Of a DNA stretch of 11,519 bases, positions 1-5,867 are shown piece after piece. Under the pieces are notes generated by a model. It saw nothing but the letters and a program-made list of their open reading frames with translations, made no database searches and had not been told where the DNA came from. The stretch lies in NCBI GenBank assembly GCA_018661145.1, contig JABJIU010000158.1, forward strand, positions 1 through 11,519, given 5' to 3'. The stretch's first letter is position 1; every line of letters begins with the position of its first letter. Source of the DNA: Pseudomonadota bacterium (lineage in GTDB: Bacteria > Pseudomonadota > Gammaproteobacteria > Arenicellales > UBA868). Made by a program: the position numbers and the translations under genes.

Positions 1-1241
1 ATTTCTTTGGGATAGATATTCAGCCCGCCGCTGATCACGAGGTCTTTTTCTCGCCCGACAATCCGGACCCGCCCTTGCCCATCCATCGTCGCCATGTCGC
101 CGGAGATGAAAAACCCGTCATCGGTAAATTCGCTGGCGGTTTTTTCCGGCATCTGCCAGTAGCCCTTGAAGACATTCGGACCGCGCATCTGCAGGACCCC
201 GGTCTCGCCGGTAGCAACCGTGCGGTACTCGGCATCGCAGACTCGTAGCGTGACCCCGGGTAAGGCAAAGCCCACAGTTCCGGCGATTCTTTCTCCTTCG
301 AGCGGGTTGGAGGCGATCATGCTGGCCTCGCTCATCCCATATCGTTCCAGTATTCGGTGGCCCGTGTGAGCAAAAAAATCCTCGAAGGTCTGCGCCAGCA
401 ACGGCGCCGAGCCGCTGATAAATAGACGCAGGTGTTGGCAAAGTTCGCGGGTGAATTCCGGCGCGTCGATCAGCCGCGTGTAAAAGGTAGGCACCCCCAT
501 CATTACGGTGACCGAGGGCAGTTGCCGGATTACTTCATCTGAATCAAAACGGGGCAAAAAGCGCATTGGGATACCGCTTAGCATCGCGCAATGCACGGCG
601 ACATACAAGCCGTGCACATGATAGATCGGCAGGGCATGCAGCAGCACATCGTTTTCAGTGAAACCCCAAAGGTCGATCAGCGTGAGTGCATTACTGGAGA
701 GATTGCCGTGGCTCAGCATGGCGCCCTTAGAGCGTCCGGTGGTCCCCGAGGTATAAATGATCGAAGCAACATCGTCCGCACCAAGTTCGACAACAGGAGT
801 GTACGGATCCGCCTCAGCGACTGCATCGATCAAAGTGCCCTCGCCGTTACTTCCGAGCGTTAGCAGGGTTGCCCCAGCTGCCGAAGCGCTCTCCTGCAGC
901 GCCGATGCGTTCTCGGGCGCGACTACAAAAATTCTGGGCTTGGCGTCATTCAGAAAATAGGCAAGCTCGGTCGGGGTGTACGCTGTGTTGAGCGGTACAA
1001 AAATGGCACCGAGCCGAAGCGTCGCAAGATACAAAAGCAGAACTTCTGGGGACTTATCGACCTGGGCGAGGAGCCGCTCGCCCGCCTGCAGGCCGAGGCT
1101 CCGTAAAGCCCCAGCATAATGTCCAGTGACATCGTCGATGTCACTGTAATACCGGATATCCCCGTCTGGCGTCACCAGCCAGGGGGCTTTGGGGTCAGCG
1201 GGGAAATGTCGGCGCAGAAGTAGGTAAAGATTGTCGTTCAA
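1..1241 (-). CDS. matB: Malonyl-CoA synthetase (MatB-type AMP-forming ligase), 3' end beyond window
   Basis: Activates malonate to malonyl-CoA with ATP and CoA in the cytoplasm, going by strong resemblance to MatB; this supplies malonyl-CoA and detoxifies malonate. I read 413 codons; the family is about 500 residues, so roughly the last 90, including the catalytic lysine, lie off the left edge. Visible motifs: N-terminus NDNL, P-loop TSGTTGRSKG (residues 164-173), HALPIYHVHGL (202-212), the RLFISGSAPL segment (272-281) whose arginine is conserved in malonate-using members, YGMSE (301-305), FKGYW (358-362), SGDMA (380-384) and the hinge GREKDLVISGG (396-406). The start is TTG at 1241: an in-frame TAG lies two codons upstream, no ATG occurs before residue 175, and this start aligns with the known MatB N-terminus. 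No clear Shine-Dalgarno precedes it. It is divergent from the alpha/beta hydrolase at 1369. A related short-chain or dicarboxylate acyl-CoA synthetase is possible. Confidence 0.88.
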   Translation of the reverse strand, partial: MNDNLYLLLRRHFPADPKAPWLVTPDGDIRYYSDIDDVTGHYAGALRSLGLQAGERLLAQVDKSPEVLLLYLATLRLGAIFVPLNTAYTPTELAYFLNDAKPRIFVVAPENASALQESASAAGATLLTLGSNGEGTLIDAVAEADPYTPVVELGADDVASIIYTSGTTGRSKGAMLSHGNLSSNALTLIDLWGFTENDVLLHALPIYHVHGLYVAVHCAMLSGIPMRFLPRFDSDEVIRQLPSVTVMMGVPTFYTRLIDAPEFTRELCQHLRLFISGSAPLLAQTFEDFFAHTGHRILERYGMSEASMIASNPLEGERIAGTVGFALPGVTLRVCDAEYRTVATGETGVLQMRGPNVFKGYWQMPEKTASEFTDDGFFISGDMATMDGQGRVRIVGREKDLVISGGLNIYPKE

Positions 1242-1368
1242 ACGCTACTCAATGGGATTTTGTCAAAGCGCAATTTTAGCGGGATCAGTCAAAAACCGCT
1301 GGGGACCGGTACACTTGATCAACACCCCGCATAACGGTGGTCGCCGGAAGGTTTTTGGGTAGACACTG
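1242..1368. promoter_or_regulatory. Divergent intergenic region between matB and the alpha/beta hydrolase
   Basis: 127 bases separate two divergent start codons, so both promoters should lie here or inside the neighbouring genes. On the minus strand there is a TAAAAT -10-like hexamer (1278 to 1273) and a perfect TTGACA (1266 to 1261), but neither has a well-spaced partner and the TTGACA is too close to the matB start to act as its -35. I see no convincing complete sigma70 promoter, operator or hairpin. Assignment as a promoter region rests on gene orientation only. Confidence 0.35.
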
Positions 1369-2193
1369 ATGAAAAAAGAACTCGCGTGCCTGGTGATTCA
1401 CGGGATCGGCCGGCAGAAGCCTGACTTTGCCGACGGTCTCGTTGCGGGGGTTTCAGCCCAGCTGGATACACTTGGTCATGACCCCGAAGTGGTGGCGTGG
1501 CAGTCGGTTTATTGGGATGACATTCTGCGCCCGGCGCAGGATACCTACCTGAAGGCGGCCTATCAGGGCGCTGATCTCAATGCCCGGGGCATCCGAACCC
1601 TTCTGCTGCACGCACTGGGTGATGCTGCCGGTTACCGGCAACTTCCATCGGGCAGAAGTCGCGGTGGCGAAGAGACCATCAGCTATCGACGCATCCATGA
1701 ACGTGTAAGAGATGCAGTACGTTCTTTGTATCGTGAGCCGCTGTCCAGCCGGCCGGTGCCACTCGTGGTCGTCGCTCACTCTTTCGGCGGGCACATTATT
1801 TCGAACTACATCTGGGATTGCCAGCGCCGGCCAGACAAGCGCTTGTCGTCTTTTGAGCGCATGAATTGGCTTAGCGGCTTCATCACTTTTGGTTGCAATA
1901 TTCCGCTCTTCACTTTTGCCTGCACGGAAGTGGTGCCGATCCGCTTTCCCCCACCCCGGTTACCGGTGCACCTTAAGCGCAATGCACGCTGGCTGAATTT
2001 TTTTGACCCCGATGATGTTCTTGCCTGGCCGCTGAAATCAATCAATGCGGCTTATGCTGATGTAGTGCATAGCGACGAACGCATTCACGTGGGTGGCCCG
2101 GTGACTGGCCGGACGCCGGCAGCCCATCTTGCCTACTGGGATGACAGAAGGTTCGCCCGGCAGGCCGCAAAGTTTCTGGACACCCTGCTTTAA
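1369..2193 (+). CDS. Alpha/beta hydrolase of unknown substrate
   Basis: A 274-residue soluble protein with the plan of an alpha/beta-hydrolase (lipase/esterase type); the substrate is not deducible. Visible: an oxyanion-hole-type HGIGRQ after the first hydrophobic strand (residues 7-16), the nucleophile elbow VVVAHSFGGH with Ser138 (GxSxG in the form A-H-S-F-G), a probable acid in FFDPDDVLAW (Asp213, 215 or 216) and a probable catalytic His253 in AAHLAYW. The order Ser-Asp-His fits the fold. The stretch VVVAHSFGGHIISNYIW is hydrophobic, but I see no signal peptide or membrane anchor. Start ATG at 1369; the nearest purine-rich stretch (GGAAGG, about 1346-1351) is too far to be an ideal ribosome site. 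It stands alone, divergent from matB and 148 bases before the small gene at 2342. Confidence 0.85.
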   Translation: MKKELACLVIHGIGRQKPDFADGLVAGVSAQLDTLGHDPEVVAWQSVYWDDILRPAQDTYLKAAYQGADLNARGIRTLLLHALGDAAGYRQLPSGRSRGGEETISYRRIHERVRDAVRSLYREPLSSRPVPLVVVAHSFGGHIISNYIWDCQRRPDKRLSSFERMNWLSGFITFGCNIPLFTFACTEVVPIRFPPPRLPVHLKRNARWLNFFDPDDVLAWPLKSINAAYADVVHSDERIHVGGPVTGRTPAAHLAYWDDRRFARQAAKFLDTLL

Positions 2194-2289
2194 TCCGGAA
2201 GCTCTCGTTCTGCATCAGGGAAGGTGTATCGGATGGTCCAATTTCCCATGTTTCGTGTGATGACCGTCACTGATGAAACGCCCGCGCTT

Positions 2290-2302
2290 TAGCATGATGC
2301 TA
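2290..2302. promoter_or_regulatory. 13-bp palindrome upstream of the 58-residue gene
   Basis: TAGCATGATGCTA is a perfect dyad (arms TAGCAT/ATGCTA, one central base) 40 bases before the ATG at 2342 and directly abutting the hairpin at 2300-2330. The size and position suit a repressor or activator site. Arms of six bases arise by chance a few times in a window this long, so the call depends on its placement. Confidence 0.3.
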
Positions 2303-2330
2303 CTCACGATAGTCAGATAACCGTGAGTGG
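2300..2330 (+). promoter_or_regulatory. Stem-loop touching the ribosome-binding site of the small gene
   Basis: CTACTCACG (2300-2308) and CGTGAGTGG (2322-2330) pair as a 9-bp stem with one G-U pair and a 13-nt loop. The 3' arm ends on the first two bases of the GGGAGAG Shine-Dalgarno (2329-2335) of the 58-residue gene. If transcribed, the structure could limit ribosome access; as DNA it could equally be a protein-binding dyad. Seen directly; the function is inferred. Confidence 0.4.
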
Positions 2331-2341
2331 GAGAGTAGAAA

Positions 2342-2518
2342 ATGGAAGTCATGGAACACCAGAGATTAGACGCAGAGAATACGTTTGCGATGATTGCGGA
2401 ACTGATTGAGATCGGTGTGCCCGAACAAAAGCTGCATCAGCAGGGTCTTGCCGACTTTGACTTTGAGTATGTCGAGATGCATCCAGAGGATGGCCTGTGG
2501 TCGAATCCTTTCGACTGA
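2342..2518 (+). CDS. Small acidic protein of unknown function (58 residues)
   Basis: Unrecognised. The ORF starts at ATG 2342 and ends with TGA at 2516-2518. Support for it being real: GGGAGAG (2329-2335) sits six bases before the ATG, the frame fills an otherwise empty gap between two plus-strand genes, and the codons look normal. A second in-frame ATG is three codons in (2351). The peptide is acidic, with a predicted helix around residues 10-25 (DAENTFAMIAELIEIGVPEQ), then a tail rich in Asp, Glu and aromatic residues (ADFDFEYVEMHPEDGLW). There is no signal peptide, membrane segment or cysteine pair. Two dyads lie directly upstream, suggesting regulation. The amidohydrolase follows 128 bases later, so co-transcription is possible but not shown. 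I assign no function. Confidence 0.6.
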   Translation: MEVMEHQRLDAENTFAMIAELIEIGVPEQKLHQQGLADFDFEYVEMHPEDGLWSNPFD

Positions 2519-2646
2519 GCAGGGGGTGCCGCCGGGTGGGGCCGGTCCGTCGCAGTTTTTCCTTTAAATTTGGGAATTTGCCTGTCATTTGTGCCCCACC
2601 TTGATGCAAAATGGTATCCATTGATGCCAGCGAGGCACGAGGAGAT

Positions 2647-3837
2647 ATGACGACAGAATTGCTTGAACAGGCGCAATCCCTACAAGAGCGCACGGTGGCC
2701 CTGCGCCGCGAAATTCACCAGCATCCCGAGCTCGGTCTGCACCTGCCCAGAACCCAAAAGGCAGTGCTCGATTCGTTGCAAAGCCTGGATCTTGACATCC
2801 AGTTGTCGAAAAACACCAGCGGCATCGTCGCGACACTGCACGGCGCAAACCCGGGTCCAGCGGTCCTGCTGCGCGGAGACATGGACGCGTTGCCCATGCC
2901 CGAAGAGACCGGTCTGCCTTTTGCATCGGCCGAGCAGGGCTGCATGCATGCCTGCGGGCATGATGCTCATACCGCCATGCTCGCGAGTGCGGCCCATCTG
3001 CTCTGCCAGCATCGGGAGCGGATCAGTGGCAGCGTGCGTTTTATGTTTCAGCCGGGCGAAGAGGGACCGGGCGGCGCCAAGCCGATGCTCGACGAAGGCC
3101 TTCTCGACGCAGACGGCGCGCCGCAAGCCATCTTCGCTTTGCACGTTGAGCCAGAACTATCGGCCGGCACCGTCGCCTGTCGTACGGGACCAATACTGGC
3201 AGCGGTCGATACCGTGTTTGCCCGTCTCATCGGAAAAGGCGGTCACGGTTCAATGCCACACAACGCGCTTGATCCGACGCCCGTGGCCTGTGAGGTTGTG
3301 CAGGCGATTCAGACGATGGTGACAAGACGTTTTGATGTGTTTGATCCAGTGGTGGCAACCGTGGGCCGAATCCAATCGGGTACCACCAACAACGTGATTC
3401 CCGAATTTGCCGAGATGGAGATCACTCTGCGCTCGCTGTCGGTGGAAGCGCGCGAACGCCTGGCAAAAGGGGTGGAGCAACTGGTCCGCCAGATCCCGGC
3501 CGCACATGGCCTTGAGGTCACTTTCGAAATTGAAAAGGGCTACCCCCCGACGGTGAACCATGACAGCGGAGCGCAGGCGGTGGCACGGGCGGCGAAAGCC
3601 GTGCTCGGTGAGGAGCAGTATCTGCAGATGCCCACGCCCTGGATGGGGGCCGAGGATTTCTCCTACCTGCTCGAACGCTTCCCTGGCGCTTTTGTTTTTC
3701 TCGGCGCCGCGCCGCTGGACGGTGAGCCCCAGGCCTGTCACTCGTCAAGAATGCGTCTTAACGAGGCGGCATTTCCCGCGGGTGTGGCGATGTACGCCGC
3801 GCTCGCGCTGCAGGAACTTGCCGACAAGCCAATCTGA
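2647..3837 (+). CDS. M20-family amidohydrolase (hippurate hydrolase / N-acyl amino acid amidohydrolase type)
   Basis: A 396-residue metal-dependent amidohydrolase of peptidase family M20 that cleaves N-acyl amino acids or similar amides in the cytoplasm; the natural substrate is unknown. Motifs: REIHQHPELG near the N-terminus, RGDMDALPMPEETG (76-89), MHACGHDAHTAML with Cys103, His105 and His108, QPGEEGPGGAK with Glu138/Glu139, the HVEPELSAG histidine (166), GKGGHGSMPH opening the dimerisation domain (His200), GAEDFSYLL (Glu336) and the last metal-ligand region CHSSRMRLNEAAFP (His365). All expected metal ligands are present. Start chosen at ATG 2647, preceded by AGGAG (2640-2644) at a short two-base spacing; this places the HPELG motif at the usual depth. 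An in-frame ATG at 2611 would add 12 residues but has no ribosome site. It appears monocistronic. Confidence 0.88.
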   Translation: MTTELLEQAQSLQERTVALRREIHQHPELGLHLPRTQKAVLDSLQSLDLDIQLSKNTSGIVATLHGANPGPAVLLRGDMDALPMPEETGLPFASAEQGCMHACGHDAHTAMLASAAHLLCQHRERISGSVRFMFQPGEEGPGGAKPMLDEGLLDADGAPQAIFALHVEPELSAGTVACRTGPILAAVDTVFARLIGKGGHGSMPHNALDPTPVACEVVQAIQTMVTRRFDVFDPVVATVGRIQSGTTNNVIPEFAEMEITLRSLSVEARERLAKGVEQLVRQIPAAHGLEVTFEIEKGYPPTVNHDSGAQAVARAAKAVLGEEQYLQMPTPWMGAEDFSYLLERFPGAFVFLGAAPLDGEPQACHSSRMRLNEAAFPAGVAMYAALALQELADKPI

Positions 3838-3905
3838 GACCGCTTAGGCTTTTGTTCTGGGCACGGGCCGGGACCCGCCGGGGACATCATTTCGATGAAG
3901 AATTG

Positions 3906-3934
3906 TTGACTGTTGCCCCAAGGCACGCTGTAAT
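3906..3934 (+). promoter_or_regulatory. Sigma70-type promoter for the MocA-like gene
   Basis: TTGACT (3906-3911, five of six -35 consensus bases) and TGTAAT (3929-3934, five of six -10 bases) are separated by exactly 17 bases. Transcription would begin near 3941 and leave a leader of about 100 bases before the ATG at 4045. This is the best-matching promoter I found in the window. Confidence 0.6.
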
Positions 3935-3945
3935 GACCTAAGGTC
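3935..3945. promoter_or_regulatory. Operator-like dyad over the predicted transcription start
   Basis: GACCTAAGGTC (arms GACCT/AGGTC, one central base) begins immediately after the -10 hexamer and covers the predicted +1. That is a typical place for a repressor to bind. Five-base arms are common by chance, so position is the main argument. Confidence 0.35.
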
Positions 3946-4020
3946 GTAAATGAAGAGCGCCTAGAGTTTAGAAGACCAAAGACGGATGCTTGAAATGTAA
4001 TGAGCGTTAGTCGCTTAAGC

Positions 4021-4032
4021 CGCAACATAAAC
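4021..4032 (+). repeat. Short direct repeat CGCAACATAAAC, copy 1
   Basis: This 12-mer recurs exactly at 4774-4785, so the two copies flank the mocA-like gene in direct orientation. The next 15 bases match at about 8 positions, giving roughly 20 of 27 identical. A few exact 12-mer repeats are expected by chance in 11.5 kb, so significance is uncertain. Confidence 0.25.
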
Positions 4033-4044
4033 CGGGCATAGTCG

Positions 4045-4647
4045 ATGCTGTCCCCTAGAATCGATGCTCTGGTACTCGCCGCGGGGCGCTCGCTTCGAGC
4101 AGGAGGCCCCAATAAACTTTTACTCCCCTGGCAGGATAAAGCTGTTGTTGCGCACGCCGTCGATGCCGCGCTGGCCTCGCGGGTCAGCACCGTTCATGTG
4201 GTGACGGGCCACGACCCTGCTCCCCTGCAGGAGGTGCTGCAGGGGCGGGAGGTAAACTGGATCCACAATCCGAAATACCAAAGTGGCATCAGCACTTCCA
4301 TCAACGCGGGTGTGACTGAGTTGCCCGATCAACTCGATGGTATGGTGCTCTGTCTTGGCGACATGCCGTGGGTGAGCGACCGACAGATCAACCGCTTGAT
4401 CGATGGCTTCCGTCCGGACGCGGTTCGCGTTGCCTGCTTTGGTAAGCGCCGGGGACACCCAGCGCTCTTTCCCCGCGCTTGGTTTGAAAAACTGCTTGCC
4501 TTAACGGGAGACGATCTCGCGCGATGCCTTTTTGATCATCTTGCCTCAGCCGTTGTCGAAGTGCCTATGGCAAACGATGCGGTCCTGCGGGATGTCGATT
4601 ACGAAGAGGACCTGATGCCAACGCCGGTTGGCATGATTGCGCAATAA
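4045..4647 (+). CDS. mocA: MocA-like molybdenum cofactor cytidylyltransferase
   Basis: A 200-residue nucleotidyltransferase of the MobA-like fold. By family it transfers CMP from CTP to molybdopterin, making the molybdopterin cytosine dinucleotide cofactor of xanthine dehydrogenase, aldehyde oxidoreductase and CO dehydrogenase-type enzymes; cytoplasmic. Visible: the N-terminal nucleotide-binding motif LAAGRSLRAGGPNKLLLPW (residues 11-29), VVTGHD (52-57), the NPKYQSGISTSINAG loop (77-91), the metal-binding LCLGDMPWV (about 103-111), FGKRRGHPALFP (about 132-143) and the C-terminal VLRDVDYEEDL. Length is normal for the family. ATG 4045 is the first possible start, because an in-frame TAG lies at 4039-4041; ribosome-site support is weak (GGG at 4034-4036). 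No molybdenum hydroxylase subunit or XdhC-like partner is adjacent, which is unusual because these genes often cluster. Other MobA-like nucleotidyltransferases cannot be fully excluded. Confidence 0.82.
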   Translation: MLSPRIDALVLAAGRSLRAGGPNKLLLPWQDKAVVAHAVDAALASRVSTVHVVTGHDPAPLQEVLQGREVNWIHNPKYQSGISTSINAGVTELPDQLDGMVLCLGDMPWVSDRQINRLIDGFRPDAVRVACFGKRRGHPALFPRAWFEKLLALTGDDLARCLFDHLASAVVEVPMANDAVLRDVDYEEDLMPTPVGMIAQ

Positions 4648-4798
4648 TCAATCCTGTGGTGGCGGCTACTGTCGACGGCCTTTCTTCAGATAGAGTATCT
4701 AGAACTCATATAGAACCAAGGAAGGAAGACTTCTGCCAGGAGCCGAGTTCGCTCTAAAAAGCAGCCTGAGTTGCGCAACATAAACGCCGCATGCGCGA
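4648..4798. other. Intergenic region between convergent genes
   Basis: 151 bases separate the 3' ends of the mocA-like and HPP genes. I see no classical terminator. Small symmetries are present: AGATAGAGTATCT (4688-4700), two TAGAAC copies 11 bases apart (4700-4705, 4711-4716), the 10-bp palindrome GTTGCGCAAC (4770-4779) and CGCATGCG (4788-4795). The 12-mer CGCAACATAAAC (4774-4785) also occurs just upstream of mocA at 4021-4032. No ORF is supported. Confidence 0.3.
4774..4785 (+). repeat. Short direct repeat CGCAACATAAAC, copy 2
   Basis: Second copy of the 12-mer found at 4021-4032, located just past the 3' end of the mocA-like gene. It overlaps the palindrome GTTGCGCAAC (4770-4779). Confidence 0.25.
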
Positions 4799-5728
4799 TC
4801 AGTTCGTTGAAGTCATCCGTTTCCACGAGTCGGCATCTTTGGTCACCGGGTAGGCAACCCAGTCAATAAACTGACTCACCGTGCTTTCCCCGATTTCCCC
4901 GCCGAGTGGACCGACAGAGATTCGGTACCGGACCTGATCATGACCTGCAGCAGGCAGGATTTCCCGAACTTCCCACGCGTTGCCAAACTCGCCATTGCTG
5001 AAAAAACAGCCTATCTGGAGATCGACCGGCGTGATCCCCCCCGATCCGTCGGCATGGCGCCGGGCCAGTTCGTAGATCCGCATCAGGTCATCTTCGTTGA
5101 TATCCATGAAGGTGTTCATTTCAGAGAGAGCGAAGCGAACGTCCGAGCGAGCGACATTCGGCGGTAGTGCGGCGCGGCGCTGCCACTGGAATGCCGCTGG
5201 ATAGCGTCGGCCGCGGAAGGGAAGGTTGATCAGAAAAGCCGCTCCCACCAGTGCCAGCATGTTGACTGCGACCGGTGCGGCAACGAAGCTGTAGCCAAGA
5301 TCGGTAATGGCGGTGCCTCCCAGCACAGCGGTGAGTGCGGTAGCGCCAGCGGGTGGGTGAATACTTCGGGTAAGACTCATCGCGAGAATGCAAAGGCTCA
5401 CAGTCAGAATGGCGGTTATGGGTCCCGTGCCAATCCACTTGGCACAACTGACCCCGATAGCTGCGCAGAGGATATGACCCATCAATACCGGCCACGGTTG
5501 TGACAACCTCCCGTGAGGCACCACAAAAATCAGAACGGCTGAAGCCCCAGAAGAGGCAAGGATCAACAGGTTATCACCGCCCGGCATCGCATAACTTACG
5601 GTGAGCACGGCGGCCATGGCGACCAGACTGCCAAGGGTAGCGATAGCCTGTTCTTTGGCTGATACGCTATGCGAATTAGCACCCAGCCAGCGCATCAGCG
5701 AGGCTAGCCGGTTACGATCGGGAAGCAT
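4799..5728 (-). CDS. HPP-family integral membrane protein with extended C-terminal domain
   Basis: A 309-residue inner-membrane protein. The family signature HPPAGATAL (residues 124-132) is exact. About five hydrophobic segments are visible: roughly 30-48, 55-71, 80-98, 104-120 and 148-169. Some cyanobacterial and plant-plastid HPP proteins act as nitrite transporters; bacterial members are mostly uncharacterised, so transport here is only a family-based suggestion. After the membrane part comes a soluble segment of about 130 residues (175-309), beginning RGRRYPAAFQWQRR. It does not resemble the CBS pair fused to many HPP proteins and I do not recognise it. Start ATG 5728; there is no good Shine-Dalgarno and no other ATG, GTG or TTG nearby upstream in frame. 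It is transcribed convergently to mocA and in the same direction as the RRM gene, separated from it by a hairpin at 5802-5834. Confidence 0.85.
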   Translation of the reverse strand: MLPDRNRLASLMRWLGANSHSVSAKEQAIATLGSLVAMAAVLTVSYAMPGGDNLLILASSGASAVLIFVVPHGRLSQPWPVLMGHILCAAIGVSCAKWIGTGPITAILTVSLCILAMSLTRSIHPPAGATALTAVLGGTAITDLGYSFVAAPVAVNMLALVGAAFLINLPFRGRRYPAAFQWQRRAALPPNVARSDVRFALSEMNTFMDINEDDLMRIYELARRHADGSGGITPVDLQIGCFFSNGEFGNAWEVREILPAAGHDQVRYRISVGPLGGEIGESTVSQFIDWVAYPVTKDADSWKRMTSTN

Positions 5729-5867
5729 TGGGGAGAGTTCAGTGATGTTGACTGAATAGAATAACAGCCCGGCAGCGTTAGTGCCGGCATAGACTCAAGC
5801 GCCGCCCGCCGGCATCGATGATTCCGGCGGGCGGTTTAGATGTAAAAACTTAACAGCGGCTCAGATT
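5729..5867 (-). promoter_or_regulatory. Intergenic region upstream of the HPP gene
   Basis: Holds the strong hairpin at 5802-5834 and a smaller dyad CCGGCA/TGCCGG around 5769-5787. The HPP promoter must lie between the hairpin and 5728 or further upstream, but I cannot identify convincing -35/-10 boxes. Confidence 0.3.
5802..5834 (-). terminator. Strong hairpin downstream of the RRM gene
   Basis: CCGCCCGCCGG (5802-5812) and CCGGCGGGCGG (5824-5834) form a perfect 11-bp GC-rich stem with an 11-base loop, 34 bases past the RRM stop codon. Its position fits transcription termination of the minus-strand RRM gene. However, the short T-run lies on the plus-strand side (TTT at 5835-5837); in minus-strand RNA the stem is followed by CGCUUGAG with no U-tract. 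It may terminate inefficiently, protect the RRM mRNA 3' end, or act in both directions. Confidence 0.6.

Larger units (their letters stand above)
3838..4044 (+). promoter_or_regulatory. Intergenic region and 5' leader of the MocA-like gene
   Basis: This 207-base gap carries the promoter (3906-3934), the dyad (3935-3945) and about 100 bases of predicted leader for the gene at 4045. Within the leader, TGAGCG (4001-4006) and CGCTTA (4012-4017) can form a 6-bp stem with a five-base loop, overlapping the palindrome GCTTAAGC (4013-4020). The start of the gap (3860-3885) is GC-rich but forms no stem-loop plus T-tract that I would call a terminator for the amidohydrolase. Confidence 0.45.

Noticed and set aside
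2611..2646. Earlier ATG for the M20 amidohydrolase
   Set aside because: No Shine-Dalgarno and a longer N-terminus than usual; ATG 2647 has AGGAG next to it. It remains a possible alternative.
3855..3890. Terminator after the M20 amidohydrolase
   Set aside because: GC-rich, but I could not form a stem longer than about four pairs and there is no T-tract.
3951..3965. Four-codon leader peptide (ATG AAG AGC GCC TAG) in the mocA leader
   Set aside because: Too short to distinguish from chance; no regulatory codons and no terminator/antiterminator pair.
3940..4032. Integron attC site or recombination core near GCGTTAG (4004-4010)
   Set aside because: GCGTTAG resembles an attC end, but no matching RYYYAAC partner or long imperfect hairpin is present.
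2250..4190. Long antisense ORFs opposite the amidohydrolase
   Set aside because: They are frame shadows in GC-rich coding sequence with no recognisable motif; the plus-strand M20 motifs are unambiguous.
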